Counted from the stretch's first letter, positions 21,637-33,250 are shown. The stretch is 64,000 bases of DNA from Prorocentrum cordatum (GCA_963575745.1 CAUYUJ010003669.1:1197236-1261235), one strand, 5' to 3'. Program-made: numbers and translations. The notes: generated from the sequence alone by a model not told the origin.

Positions 21637-21657
21637 ATTGAGCCAATATGGCTGCCA
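21637..21657 (-). promoter_or_regulatory. Relict dinoflagellate spliced-leader sequence
   Basis: On the minus strand the sequence reads CAGCCATATTGGCTCAAT. It matches the 3' part of the conserved dinoflagellate leader (TAGCCATTTTGGCTCAAG) at 15 of 18 positions. It lies about 112 nt upstream of the POR start codon in the sense orientation, with no ATG between. The internal CAG could serve as a new trans-splice acceptor, as described for recycled dinoflagellate messages. Confidence 0.75.
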
Positions 21658-21879
21658 AGAGATGCCGGGGTGGAGAACGGAACTGCTGGCCATAATCCAA
21701 CTTCTGAGACCTGCGCCAATTCAGAAAAGAACAACGAGCACGGAGCGGGAGCGGGTACTCACATCACCGTAATGCCGGCTACGCTGTCGCGCTGGCACGG
21801 CGGCGGGGTCTGCCGCAAGCCTGAAGCATTTCAGGCCCTCGGTTGATCCATGGCTGTCCTGCTGCTGTCCCTTGCGTGC
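21658..21879. other. 5' flank of the POR-ferredoxin gene
   Basis: No TATA box or other promoter element is recognisable, as is usual in dinoflagellates. Confidence 0.4.
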
Positions 21880-22145
21880 GCTAGGTTGTCCCACGGTTGT
21901 CCTGTGTTTGCCCCTTGGATGTCCCGTGGTTGTCCTGTGTGTCCCCTTGGTTGACATGTGGCTTTCCATGGTTGTCCTCTGGCTGTCTTGTGGACGTGCC
22001 GTGGTTGCTCTGGAGATGTACTGTGGCTGTCCTGTATTTGTCCGTGGTTGTCCCGCTGTCCCATGGTTGTCGCGTGGCTGTCCCGTGGTTGTCCCGTGGT
22101 TGTCCCGTGGTTGTCCCGAGGGCGCCCTGCGGTCGTTGCACCTGT
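21880..22145. repeat. Minisatellite, GGTTGTCCCGT type
   Basis: Degenerate 11-15 bp units with GGTTGTCC cores become nearly perfect (TGGTTGTCCCG) at 22,060-22,120. Confidence 0.9.
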
Positions 22146-22285
22146 AGATCGGAGGTTGGGGGGTGAGACCGACATGAAAATCGTTTCATGTCATGTGTGA
22201 CGTGACGTGCGTGCGAGCAAACAGAGGCGAAGCTCCGCGAGTTCATGTTGCGCCACGAGACTGGGCCGACGCTCCTGTTGGCTCC
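22146..22285. other. Spacer between GTTGTCCC minisatellites
   Basis: Nothing recognised. Confidence 0.4.
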
Positions 22286-22410
22286 AAGACTGTCCCGATG
22301 CTTGTCCCGATGGTTCTCCCGATGCTTGTCCCGATGCTTGTCCTGATGGTTGTCCCGATAATTGTCCCGATGGTTGTCCCGCTAGTTGTCCAGGTGGTTA
22401 TCGTCCGATA
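22286..22410. repeat. Minisatellite, CCCGATGCTTGT type
   Basis: 12-bp units such as GTCCCGATGCTT and GTCCCGATGGTT, related to the neighbouring GTTGTCCC arrays. Confidence 0.9.
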
Positions 22411-22604
22411 GTTTGGCTAGTTGTGCAGATGGCTTTCCCGATGTTTGTTTGGATAAGTAGAACATGAAATCGCCAGATATATTGATAGCGTAATCGGTCG
22501 ATAGACAATGAAAAGGTTGAAAAGAAGACCGAACAATGAAAGAACAAGAAAATAAGACCGAACAAATATGAATGGAAACGTTAGAAATAACATCGATCAA
22601 TACA
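22411..22604. other. Gene-free AT-rich spacer
   Basis: A local AT-rich stretch with repeated GAACAA(G/A)AA words and no gene. Confidence 0.45.
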
Positions 22605-22745
22605 ATGGTTGTCGCGATGGTTGTCCCGTGTGTTGTTCCGGTGGTTGTCCCGCTGGTTGTCCCGGTGGATGCCCTGGTGGTTGTCCAACTGGTCGGCCCC
22701 ATGGGTGTCCCGAAAATTGTCTTGCTAGTGGTCCCGAGTCGGTAG
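22605..22745. repeat. Minisatellite, GGTTGTCCCG type
   Basis: 12-15 bp units of the same family as 21,880-22,145. Confidence 0.9.
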
Positions 22746-24495
22746 TGAGGCCTACGGATAGAACGATAGTGAGATCGGTAGGTAGATAATGAGACCGAGG
22801 ATAAAGATCCCGATGCATGGATAGGTCTCCGATGGTCGTCCTGTGGTTGTGCCTCAATTAATCCGCGGTTGTCTGACTCGTCTGACTGATCTAAGCCGTC
22901 CAACTATTGACTTGCGTCGAGCTCTTGTCACTCTGTCACCAGCCACTCTTCTAACTAACACAAATGACACAATTTCAAGACGACGATGAAATAAACAGCA
23001 CTGAGGGAGAAACGATTAAACAATTGGTTTCCGACTCGCGATGGCAATTCGAGGGAACCGATGAAAAATATGGCTCGAGCACTGTGAACAAACGAGATTG
23101 CTCTCAAAGAAGAAACACATTGGCACTATATTGGGATCTTATTGAGAAGCTCTCGAAATCATGGCATCCTGTTGGAGCCCTTGATTCCACTTGGAAACCG
23201 GTTGGAACCTTTTATGGTTCCGATGCATCCCCTGACACAGCTCCTGATCAGCTCAGAGTGCAATTCTTATTACCACACGTTACACAAGTGCTCCGATTGC
23301 AGATCTCAGTAGCCTCCACGTGCAGTCCCTGGAGCAGTTCCCACGTAGCTCCTGTCACTGCAGTACCTGCTGCAGCTCACTTTGAACTGCAACACTCCGA
23401 AAGCATGTTCTACGACAGCACGCGGTACAGCCCAAGCACAGCTCGTACTGTTACAGCTACCACTCGGATCCTGGGCAGAAATGTTCAACTGCACCTCCGT
23501 CGTGTCCATCTCCTATTACAGTTCATAATACCTACAAGTCCTGCCCGTCCGCCGTTGTAACTGCATCCCGCTGCTGTTGACTCTCTTCCCGTCTCCACTA
23601 CCCTGGCCCGTCGGCCGCCCAAGCGCGCGACCAGAGGACGGGAGGGCACGATGAAACAAACAATTCCCAAACCCAGGGCCGGTTTTTCTGATCATCCTCC
23701 CCAGCGCCGCCTCGTGAGCACGACTCCCTGTACTTTCTTAAACGTCATCCCGAATTAACCCTCCATCCGATCGAGCTGCATGATAAGACTTGCTCCTTGC
23801 TATGGGGAGACATCGCGCGGATTCGTCTTGCCCGCAAGGGCGACAAGAACCGAAAACGTCACCGAATTCCCTGTGGTGGGCTCTCCGTTGTCACCTCGGT
23901 CTCACCATCCCAATTCCGACGTGTGCAAATCAATCGTCCCATCTTACCCATCGCACCCGGTCCCTTTGTCTACCAGTCCGGGCCAGGCATGTGGCAGGCA
24001 CGAAGGCAACCACGCAGCTTGGAGCAGCGGGCACTGATGGGCACTGGCGCACACTGGCAACTACCGCTGTGTACCCCTGTCGGGTGGGAAGCTAAACATA
24101 ATCATAGCGAGGCCCAGCGCCCAGGTAAGACCTAAGAAGTGCCAACACTGTTTGCAAAATGTCGCGTGACCCAAAGCCTCGCAATACGGGGCATGTGCCT
24201 ATCCGCCTATCCGCCGAACCTGTCGACGTGTGTGAGGGGGAATCTTAGGGGGTGGTCGTCCAGGGGTGGTCCTGGGAGATGCGTTCTATTCGAAACTCTC
24301 CAACTTTCCCTGCGGCCAATGGGGGCGCTCCGAACTTTCCAACCAAAGATGGATCGACGTAGGTCGTAGTCGAGTTGGAGGGGAAATCCCTTCCGTGGAT
24401 TCCTTTCCCCACCTGAGGGGGGATCCTGGGGGGGGGGGGGCCAGGAGCTTGTCTTTTCCTCCATTGACCTTCGCGACAAGGGGCCTGATCCAGTT
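22746..24495. other. Gene-free stretch
   Basis: A 198-codon plus-strand frame at 22,964-23,560 has no recognisable domain and is not supported as a gene. No repeats of note. Confidence 0.5.
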
Positions 24496-24706
24496 TGGAA
24501 GCCCGAAATGGACACCGAAAGAATGGGTACAATGCCCAACAACAAATGTTGTCCCAAACCAACAGCGGCCGCTGTTGGGCAGGCGGCCTTCTGTCTCAAA
24601 TGGACACAGGCCGCGGCGGCGTGGACAGCGAGTCCTGCTCAAAACGGACAGGAACTGCTGTTAGGCATTGTACCCATTCTTTCCGCGCCCATTTCGGGCG
24701 TCCAGA
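24496..24706. mobile_element. MITE-like inverted-repeat element, family B copy 1
   Basis: About 210 bp with long imperfect terminal inverted repeats. The left arm at 24,496-24,545 includes GCCCGAAATGG and GAAAGAATGGGTACAATGCC; the right arm at 24,655-24,706 is the complement. Inside is the 16-bp palindrome AACAGCGGCCGCTGTT. A second copy is at 38,588-38,800. Confidence 0.75.
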
Positions 24707-25914
24707 TCCAGGGAGGGGGGAGCTCGCCCCCCCGATCACATCACGGCGGGGGGCCGCCGTGAGCGCCGCCGAATAGCGTGGGCAAGACACCGGGGCGCTC
24801 ACGGCCGACCACGGCTGTCATCGCCCAGGCCCTCCACAAACAGGCTCCAAGGTGCACGGGGGTACCTCGCTGCCCTCGCCACGCCGCCCCCCCCCCCGGA
24901 GCGACTCGGGCGATGCCGGGGCCCGTTCGGCCTTCTTGGGGGCCACCCTGGCCAGGGCCCTCGTGGGGCCAACCTCGGCGCTCCTGGAACTCTCGCGGGC
25001 CGTCTCGGAGCTCCTGGGGGCCAGGCTACAGGAGGCCCCTTGATCGGCTGGATATCATCGGATCCTGCGTGATCGCGAGCTCCTCAACGCATCGGCCGAA
25101 ATAGCGCGCAAGACGATCCACGAACCTTCAAGATCAGCCCAACCGAGATAGGCCCAACAGGTACCGAGGACGGCCCCAAGAGGGGCCCAACAAAACACGC
25201 CAATGTCGCACCGCTGGAAGCCTACCCTTCTATCATGAGTCCAGCACCCCCCAGCGACCCGCTTGAGGCCCCAAGACGCACCCATGTGGGTTACAAGAAA
25301 GCCCCCATGCAGCCCCCGAAGAAGCCCCCACAGATTCCCCGGCATGTCCACAGGGCCTCTGGATCACGACCCAGGTGCACTGACGGGACGGACCAGGCAC
25401 CATGAGATGTCCGTCCTCGCAGAGGCCGCCACTGCCACCCGCCCTGGCGCCCGTCCCCCGTTTGCATCTGGCGCCCGAGCTGATAGTTTCTCAAGGTCGG
25501 CGGGAGCAGCCGCAAAGCCTGGACAATGCCTCTGCTGCCGGCCGTGACATCCGCAGACGGGCCCGGGCGATGGAAGCGCTGCGTCTCTCGAGATGCGCCA
25601 CCGAGGGCAAACCCACCCCATTGAAACAGCCTCCTGCGTCTCGACAATTCTCGACTCCTCTCCCCTCCTCGTCCCCCCCTCCTCCCCTCCCCTCTGCTGC
25701 ACCCCCCCCGCTCCCGTTCCCTCCCTACGGCACCCGTGGTGCCTCCCGACCCCCAAACCATCCAACGGGCATGAAACGCTGCCCCGCACCAGCTGGTCGG
25801 ACTCCTGCCAGAGTCTGGCACACATGGGATCCACAAGATGAGGCTGCTGAGCCCGCTGCAAACCTCGGCCTGAGGTGCTCGATCGGCCTCGGACGTGTAA
25901 TGCGGAGCTACCTT
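24707..25914. other. Gene-free GC-rich stretch
   Basis: Long GC-rich frames on both strands without recognisable domains. Confidence 0.5.
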
Positions 25915-26065
25915 TGTAGGGAGCCCACAAAAAAACGTACGCGCCCAACCACGTACTGAGTACGGCCCTCCAATCCGCGAGACCAGCCTCGTGATACGAA
26001 CCTTCGCACAATCCGCATGTTCGACACCAACGTGCAGCCATGTGCGTGTGCGTCCTCCTTGCGCG
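25915..26065. repeat. Dispersed repeat, copy 1 (partner at 52,908-53,050)
   Basis: Shares ACGTACGCGCCCA(A/C)CCACGT, TCCGCGAGACC, CGTGATAC and TTCGCRCAAYSCG in the same order with the 52.9-kb copy. No domain is recognised in any frame. Confidence 0.65.
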
Positions 26066-27179
26066 CCCGACTCGGCCCCTCCCTCGCAACGGCTCCGCCC
26101 CCGACGCCCCCCCCTGTCAGTCCCCCGTGCAGGCTGCAGCGCGGCCCGCGCGTGCCCCCTCGGCGTGCGGGGGCGCCGAAGAACGCGATGGTGAGGAGCA
26201 TGACGCACGTGAGCGCGGGAGACACGGGCTCGGCATCCACGAGCGCACGATGAGCTACCTCGGCGGGCCGCCCGTGCCACGGGCCCAGAGCCGGCTCCCC
26301 CGGCGGCCGCCCGGGGGGGCGCGGCCGCTGCCCTGGAAGCGAGGGCGAGGCAGAGGAGGGACGGGCGGGGGCGGTCGGGAGGGACGAGACTGGGAGCGAG
26401 CGAGAGAGAGAGAGAGCGCGGGGGGGGGTCTGGCTGGGAGGGGAGAGACGGGGAGAGGGCGAGAAGAGAGAGAGAGAGAGAGGGAGGGAGAGGGGGAGGC
26501 ATGGAGCACATGGGCGACTGGCCCATCGCGGAGGCGCAGCTGCAAGCTCAGTCTGCGCTGAGCGCTGGCTGGGCGACCCCTCCTCGGCCAGGCCCCCACC
26601 GACTGCTGCTGGAAGCTGTGCCGCCGAGTGCTGGCCAAGAGGGTGCCCAAGTGCCCACAGCCGGCTACACGCATCATGTTTTCCCCATGGGCGCTTCGAC
26701 CGGAAGAGGAGCGCTCTCGACCCGCGGATCAAAAAGTGCTTTCCTCATGGAACACAGCCCCCTCATGTGCAACCACGCCCCAGCCGGCACCACGAAGAAG
26801 ATCGCACTGCCACTGCAGCTTGCCCTTGCACACGACAGCGCTGAGCAAGCCTGATGCCCGCGGTTCCTCGTGAAGCGCGCCGCCGAGGATGCGCGCAACA
26901 GGAGCGAGGAGCAGAGCGGAGGAGGGCGCGGGCTGTGACCCGTGGTGCGCGGCTTCTTGGGAGAGGGCCGCGGGGTGACCACCACGCAGGCGCGCAGGAC
27001 GCTGCTATATCGCACCAGGTTCGGCGATCGGGGGACCCCGTTTGAGCCCGCACGGAAAGCCACTCCAGCGGAAGGTCACTCCTCCGTCTGGTCGCACTTA
27101 ATTCCCCAATCAGTGCTTGCACTGAAGGGGTCCTAGCGGAAGTTGAAAGATCTGGCGAAAATTTCCCATGGATTTTGGT
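26066..27179. other. Gene-free stretch with GA-rich tract
   Basis: A GAGA tract lies at about 26,400-26,490. Nothing else is recognised. Confidence 0.5.
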
Positions 27180-27300
27180 AGCCGGCTGGGTTCCCAAGTT
27201 CCTGGATCCGGGTTCCCGGGTTGCCGGCTACTGGTTCTGGGCCGATTTCGGTGGGTTCTGGGTTCCCGGGCTCCCGGGTTCCCGGTCGATCTCCCCAGCG
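27180..27300. repeat. Minisatellite, GGGTTCCCGGG type
   Basis: Degenerate copies of GGGTTCCCGGGTT with TCCTGGATCC variants. Confidence 0.75.
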
Positions 27301-28085
27301 AAAGCCATCCACTGATTGGGGTTTGGCGTTTTTCGTAGATTTCGGTCCTCGGGCGCCGTTTTCGAGCTCCCGGACCAGCAACACTGGATCCAGTGCGAAA
27401 AACTATATCCTGGAGAACTGGTCAGGACGTGTGGGGTCGCGGAACCAAAAAAAACAAATATCGTAACTGCGGGTGTCAGGGCACGGAACCGTGTACCAAG
27501 TGAGAGGGGAAATGCCTTTGGCCCCAACTGAGAGTCTTCAAGTCTTGCCAGACAGCTCCAAAATCAAAGGCCTGGGAATCAAAAACCCTGCTTAGAACGT
27601 TTTTCCAGACATCAAGGATTCGTAGACCGGAGAATGCCAGAGATGATCCTGGCGCAAGCCGCGCAAACTGATTCGCGCTGCCTTGGACCTTCTGGGGGCC
27701 TCTGGGAACCGTGAGAGATGCTCTGGAGGCCATCTGGGCATCCGTGAAAAGGCGGAGGCCACATTGGGCCAGGGACAGGTATGGCAACGCCCGAATATAT
27801 TTGACGGGCCCAAGACATGCAAGGCTACCATGAGTATCGTTCATCCGATCCCCATCCCCAGCGGCGTGGCCTGGGCCCCACTGGCCGATTTACCCCCCTA
27901 GATGGGGATATAGGTCGTTTCCTTCGGGCTTAGAGGGGTGTATCCCCAACTGGGGTGGTACTGTGGTGGGGGTCTCGAAGGGGATGGGGATGGGGATGGG
28001 GATCGGATAAACGATGTTGATACCAGGAAGCTGGAACACGCACAACTAGCTGGATTCAGGCGTGGAACGTCCATGTGACACCTGC
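27301..28085. other. Gene-free stretch
   Basis: Contains GGGGATGGGGATGGGG near 27,978-28,005. Nothing else is recognised. Confidence 0.5.
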
Positions 28086-28310
28086 TTGATACACGCGCGG
28101 AAGCCCAGCATCTAGGGCTCCCAACTTCGCGCTTCGCGCTGCGCGAAGCGCGAAGCGCGAATAACTTCGCGCTCTCGCGCCGCCCCCCCAAAGGGAGAAA
28201 AGGAGGACGAGGAGGAGGGGGAGGAGGAACGAGGACCGCGAAGCGCGAATAACTTCGCGCCCTCGGGGGAGCCCTTGTTGATACACGCGCGGACGCCCAG
28301 CATGCCTGGC
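28086..28310. repeat. 190-bp direct repeat with perfect 29-nt palindrome
   Basis: TTGATACACGCGCGGA starts at about 28,086 and 28,276. Between the copies lies a perfect odd-centred palindrome at 28,126-28,154 (14-bp arms starting TTCGCGCTTCGCGC) and further GCGCGAA/TTCGCGC words. A GGA tract lies at 28,205-28,230. Confidence 0.8.
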
Positions 28311-28812
28311 CACAGACGGGCCGAGGGCCGTTCAAGACACCCCGCCGCGTGAGCGACACGAGGAAACAGGTGCTACGCACCGTCGACCCGATGCGGTGGC
28401 TCACGCGGGCCGTCTGAGCGGCACGACGCACGGGAAACGAGGGCGCTTACGCGCAACCTCACGTGGGCAGCTTGCAAGCAAATGTCGGCGCAGTCAGACC
28501 CGTATGTCTGCGTCGCTCGCGTGAAATATCCCGGGGCCAGCTGCTGCGGAATCCTGGCGTGCCTGGCAACATAGTGGCCGAGCGCTGGAAAGACATCTGG
28601 CCAGATGGGCGACGAACAGAAACGGATCCTACGCACGATGACATAGCGACCTGACGCGACGACTTACGCTGGCCGCCAGCACGGCACGCTGCATCGGACA
28701 CGGGGGCGCTTCCGCGCCACCCTACGCAGGCAGCTGATGCCTACGCGCGAAGTGTCGGCACACTCGGCCCATTTTATCGATGTGAATGAAGTGTGCATCC
28801 AGCTCCCAGGTA
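28311..28812. other. Gene-free stretch with weak internal duplication
   Basis: GGGCGCTT(A/C)CGCGC and CAGCTTGCAAG/CAGCTGATGCC-type segments recur about 270 bp apart (around 28,440 and 28,705). No gene is seen. Confidence 0.5.
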
Positions 28813-28993
28813 CTCCAGATTTCGTAATAAAGGGAGGGGGGTCTCATTTCGGGGGGGGTCTCTTCCAGGCTGTCTTGGAGGGCCTGGGGGGGGGTCCGGG
28901 GACGCTGTTTTGGAGGGTTCTCCCACGGGGGGGGTCTGACATGGCTTGTCCTGGAGGGTCCAGACCCCCTCCCTTTTATTACGACATCTGGAG
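28813..28993. mobile_element. Stowaway-like MITE, copy 2 (inverted)
   Basis: 181 bp. It starts CTCCAGATTTCGTAATAAA after a TA (28,811-12) and ends with the complement, with one change in the repeat. The right flank reads CA instead of TA, probably a mutated duplication. The interior matches the reverse complement of the 15,757-15,936 copy. Confidence 0.85.
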
Positions 28994-29221
28994 CAGGCCT
29001 GCGCGGCTCCTTCGGCGAACGCCGAGAGGTGCCGCGAGGGGCACCTGCAGAGCGGCTCGCCGTCGCTGGCGAGCTGCCGTCACGCGGCTGGCGGACGCCG
29101 GGCAGCTCGGCGCCGGGGCGCTCGGGCGCGCTCGGGCGGGCTCCGCGAGGCGGGGGCCTGCGCTCGACCGGGATATTAGACTCTCACTCTGGGGACCTTC
29201 CTGGAGCCACTCGCTCCACTC
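28994..29221. other. Gene-free GC-rich stretch
   Basis: Nothing recognised. Confidence 0.4.
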
Positions 29222-29312
29222 GTGCGTCGAACCTGAGTCGAACCTGAGGCGATCCTGAGGCGAATCTGAGTCGAACCTGAGTCGAACTTGAGTCGAACCT
29301 GAGTCGAACAGA
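29222..29312. repeat. 12-bp minisatellite, GTCGAACCTGA type
   Basis: About seven units of GAGTCGAACCTG with GCGATCC and GCGAATC variants. Confidence 0.9.
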
Positions 29313-29780
29313 TCCATTAGGTGGGCCCCAGGAAGGTCCCCAAAACGAGCATCGAAAGGATAGTAAGGATGCGCGGTAAGGATGCGAGGGCCCTGGAGCG
29401 CCATGTTGGCGCTTTCCGTGCGGAGCGCAGGATGCCGATGGGTGCCGAATACCGACGGGGCAAGGATGCCAAGGGCTAGCCCTGGGAAGCTGCCCCGTCC
29501 TTACTCTCGTGGTCGACTGCATCCATCACCGCCGCCTGCGGGGATCGACCTTCGGAGACCTCGACAGGCAGCGGATGTGCCGAGGTCCCCAGATCCGCCA
29601 CCGTGCCGCGAGGCACGAGTTGCAGTGCCCTCAGGCCCCCTGCAGTCACTACAGTCCTCAGCCTTCAGTCCACAGGAGTGAAAAACGGCGTGAATTTCGC
29701 GGGGATGTTTCCAACCCTCCTTGGTCGGGCATTCGTTTTGAATGATACCAGAGAAAAAGCCCAATCAGAATTTGGGGGGG
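29313..29780. other. Gene-free stretch
   Basis: The segment around 29,362-29,392 (GGATGCGCGGTAAGGATGC) recurs at about 50,226. Otherwise nothing is recognised. Confidence 0.5.
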
Positions 29781-30078
29781 GGCTATGGGGCTTTAGGGCT
29801 TTAGGGCTATGGGGCTATAGGGCGATGTGGCCATAGGGACATAAGGCTAGAATCCTTTAGGGCTATGGGGCTATAGGGCTACAGGGCTATAGGGCTATAA
29901 GGCTAAGGGCTATAAGGCTATTCGGGCTATAGGGCTGTAGGGCTATATACGGCTATAGGGTTTTAGGACCATAGGGCTATAGGGCTATAGGGCTATAGGG
30001 CTATGGGGCTATGGGGCTATGGGGCTATGGGGCCATTGGGCTATTGGGCTATTGGGCTATTGGGCTATAGGGCTATCG
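29781..30078. repeat. GGGCTATA tandem repeat
   Basis: About 300 bp of 8-bp GGGCTATA units with ATGGGGCT and TATTGGGC variants. A shorter block of the same repeat lies at 31,580-31,675, on the far side of the GAT arrays. Confidence 0.95.
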
Positions 30079-30239
30079 GAGGTGAGGGGGTGAGATCGAA
30101 GTGGAACGGCGAGCCCCCCACCGGGAAATCGGTTTCGGTTTCGTGTTCGTGCGTGCCGTGCGTGCGAGGCGAAGCTGCGTGGGCGGGCGAGAAAAAGTCT
30201 CCTGTGGCTGAGGCGCGGCCGGACCAAATGTTTCTCTTC
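30079..30239. other. Spacer
   Basis: Includes one copy of a segment (GTGGCTGAGGCGCGGCCGGA) that is repeated at about 30,288. Confidence 0.5.
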
Positions 30240-30436
30240 CGGGGCGCGGGGCCCCGCGGTGTCCCGCCGGTGTCCCGCGGTGTCCTCCTGTGGCTGAGGC
30301 GCGGCCGGACCAAATGTTTCTCATCCGGGGCGCGGGGCCCCGCGGTGTCCCGCCGGTGTCCCGCGGTGTCCCGCGGTGTCCCGCGGTGTCCCGCGGTGTC
30401 CGGCGGTGTCCCGCCGGTGTCCCCCAGTGTCCCGCG
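30240..30436. repeat. 10-bp minisatellite, GTGTCCCGCG type
   Basis: Repeated CGGTGTCCCG units, uninterrupted from 30,343 to 30,436. Confidence 0.9.
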
Positions 30437-30452
30437 AGGATGATGATGATGA

Positions 30453-30502
<50 letters not shown>

Positions 30503-31305
30503 GATGATGATGATGGTGTCCCGATAAAGATGATGATGATGTTGATGATGGTGTCGATGATGATGATAGTGTCCCGATGATGAGGATGATGCTGCTCATG
30601 ATGATTATGTTGATGATGATGACGATGATGGTGTCCCGATGATGATGATGATGATGATGATGCTGATGCTGATGATGATGATGATTCCGATGATGTTGGT
30701 GATGATGATGCTGATGGAAATGGTGTCCCGGCAATAATGATGTTGATGATGATGATGATGTTGATGATGATTATGGTGTCCCGATGATGATTATAATGGT
30801 GATGGTGATGATGATGATGGTGATGCTGATGGTGTCCCGATGATGATAATAATGATAATGACGATGTTGATGATGATGTTGCTCATGATGATGATGATGG
30901 TGCCCCAGTGATGATGATGATGTTGTTGATGATGATGATGATGATGTCGATGATGATGATGATGCGATGATCATGATGATAATGGTGTCAAGAGGATGAT
31001 GACGATGTTGATGCTAATGTTGATTATGATAACGATGGTGATCAGGATGGTGCCCCGATTATGATGATTATGATGATGTTGCTGATGATGATGACGATGA
31101 CTGTGTCCCGATGATAATGTTGCTGATGATGAGATGATGATGGTGATGATGAGGATGTTGTCCCGATGATGATGCTGACGTTGATGATGATGTTTATGAT
31201 GATGATGACGGTGCCCTCATGATGATGACGATGTTGGTGATGATGTTGATGTTGATGATGTTGTTGATGATGATGATGATGATGATGATGACGTTGATGG
31301 TGAGA
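30437..31305. repeat. GAT trinucleotide block with GGTGTCCCGATGA inserts
   Basis: About 870 bp of GAT repeat regularly interrupted by GGTGTCCCGATGA. This looks like a hybrid of the GAT array and the preceding GTGTCCCG minisatellite. Confidence 0.9.
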
Positions 31306-31535
31306 GCGATTGTGATATCGATAGTGAGATCGATATTGAGACCGAATGTGAGATCAATTGTGTGATCGATTGTGGGATCGATTGTGAGATCAATTGTGAG
31401 ATCGATCGCATGAGATAGATCGAGTGAGATCGATTGTGAGATCGATCGAGTGAGATCGATCGCGCGAGACCGATAGTGAGATCGATAGTGAGATCGATAG
31501 TGAGATCGATAGTGAGACCGATCGAGTGAGACGTT
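31306..31535. repeat. 13-bp minisatellite, TGTGAGATCGAT type
   Basis: Repeated GTGAGATCGATAG and GTGAGATCGATCGA units. Confidence 0.9.
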
Positions 31536-31860
31536 CGTTCCCCCCCCCGAACCTCCTTATCACCCGAAGGGTGGTCGTATAGGGACGGCTATAGGGCTAT
31601 AGGGTTATAGTGCTATAAGGATATATGGCGATTGGGCTATTGGGCTATAAGGATATAGGGCTATTGGGCTAGGCACACCCGGGCACTTCTGGGCACCCCG
31701 GGCACCCGGGCACCCCTGGGCACCCGGGCACCCCCGGGCACCCCCGGGCCCCTGGCCACCGAAATCGGCCACACACCTAGACCCGGGCACCCCCGGGAAC
31801 CCCCGGGCACCCGGGCACCCGGCCCCGGCCACCGAAATCGGCCGCCCACCTCACCTCAGC
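31536..31860. repeat. GGGCTATA and GGGCACCC minisatellites
   Basis: GGGCTATA copies at 31,580-31,675 are followed by GGGCACCCCCGGGCACCC units to about 31,830. Confidence 0.85.
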
Positions 31861-32325
31861 TCTATATCCGCTAGGACCCCTACAGAGGCAAGCTCTGATT
31901 GGGGAATATAGAGCACTGTTCGCGCGTCCTCCCGCCTCCCGCCTCCTGCCTCCCGCCTCCCGCCACCCCTCCTTCTTGTCTCCTCTTGCCTTGCCTGGAG
32001 GGCTGCGATCTGCTGGTGGGTCCAGCGGAGTGAGGCCCCGCGCGGATTTGAGCGGGACCTCTCCGTCCCTGGGGGGCTGCGATCTGCAAAACTGTCGCCA
32101 CTTTCGAGGGCTGCTGGTGGGTCCAGCGGAGTGAGGCACTGCGCGGATCTGAGCGGGACCTCCCTGTCCCTGGGGGGCTGCGATCTGCGAAACTGTCGCC
32201 ACTTTCGAGGGCTGCTGGTGGGCTCGCCACGTTCGAAGGCTGCTGGTGGGTGCAGCAGAGTGAGGCACTGCGCAGACCTGAGCGGGGCCTCGCCGTCCTT
32301 GGGGGGCCATGTCAAGTTGTTGCTG
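31861..32325. repeat. About 101-129-bp tandem repeat
   Basis: TGCTGGTGGGTSCAGCRGAG recurs at about 32,011, 32,112 and 32,241, together with GGGGGGCTGCGATCTG. The minus-strand 195-codon frame over it is judged a by-product. Confidence 0.75.
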
Positions 32326-33250
32326 CCCCGCCGACGTTTCAAGCCCCTTGCCCACCGTCTCCATTTTGGACCTTGCGTCTTCTTTCGTGACTCAGGGGTT
32401 CACTTAGTTACTCATCGTGTTTCCCTTGACTGGGGACCTGCGAACCTTCCGAATGCCGCTCGCAGAAGTACATGTGTCCATGTCACGTCGCCGCCCTCTC
32501 GTCAAATCTCCCAAGCTACTCCTGCCCCGCATTGCGCAGGGTTTGGGTACGTCGCCAGGGCAATGTCTAGTCTTTATTCCTGGCCAAAAGAAATCCGCAC
32601 GAAATTCACCTCGAAATCCAAAAGGAAATTCTCCAGGACACCCTGGGCCCATCCTATCGTTTTCCGAACGAAATCCGCTCTTCGATTTTGGCGCCATGAA
32701 AACTCTCAAATGTTCCACGGAACTCCCAGCGTGCCTCCCGCGGTTCCCCAACGCTTCCCGCATGACTTTTCCGGAGCCGCGAGCGCCTCAAAACGGACCA
32801 AGAGGGCCCCGAGAGGCCTCCGTCCTACAACGCAGGCGCGGTGGCGGGATGACCGGTCTGCCGCCCCCTGTTGATTCATCACAGGGGCACCCGGCGTGCT
32901 GAACTTCTTACGGTTTGGTTGCAGTTCTTTTTCCAAACAAGCTTCCCCCCGGGGCTTTTCGGCCGATGCCGCCCGCAACCCGAAATGGCCCGCCCGCTGC
33001 GCCACCAGCAGCTCCCAAAACGGCCGTTCCGCCAGGGCATCATCAAAACATCGCGATCCTGGGGCGCCTATCCCAAGACGCCTTACGATAAGAATGAGCG
33101 CTTCGCATGAGACGCCCTCCAAAAATGGCGATATTGAAATCGATGGCCTCATTTTCGGATCTTGAAAATGAGCATGTCGCCGGAGACATCCTCAAAACAT
33201 GTAACGCAGCAGAAGAATGAATGGATCGAAGATCATGTCGGAGCGCTATC
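32326..33250. other. Gene-free stretch
   Basis: No domain is recognised in any frame and no repeat is obvious. Confidence 0.5.

Noticed and set aside
22964-23560. A 198-codon frame
   Set aside because: No recognisable domain, no splice partners and ordinary length for GC-rich random sequence.
31777-32364. A 195-codon minus-strand frame
   Set aside because: Built from the 101-129-bp tandem repeat, with equally long shadow frames.
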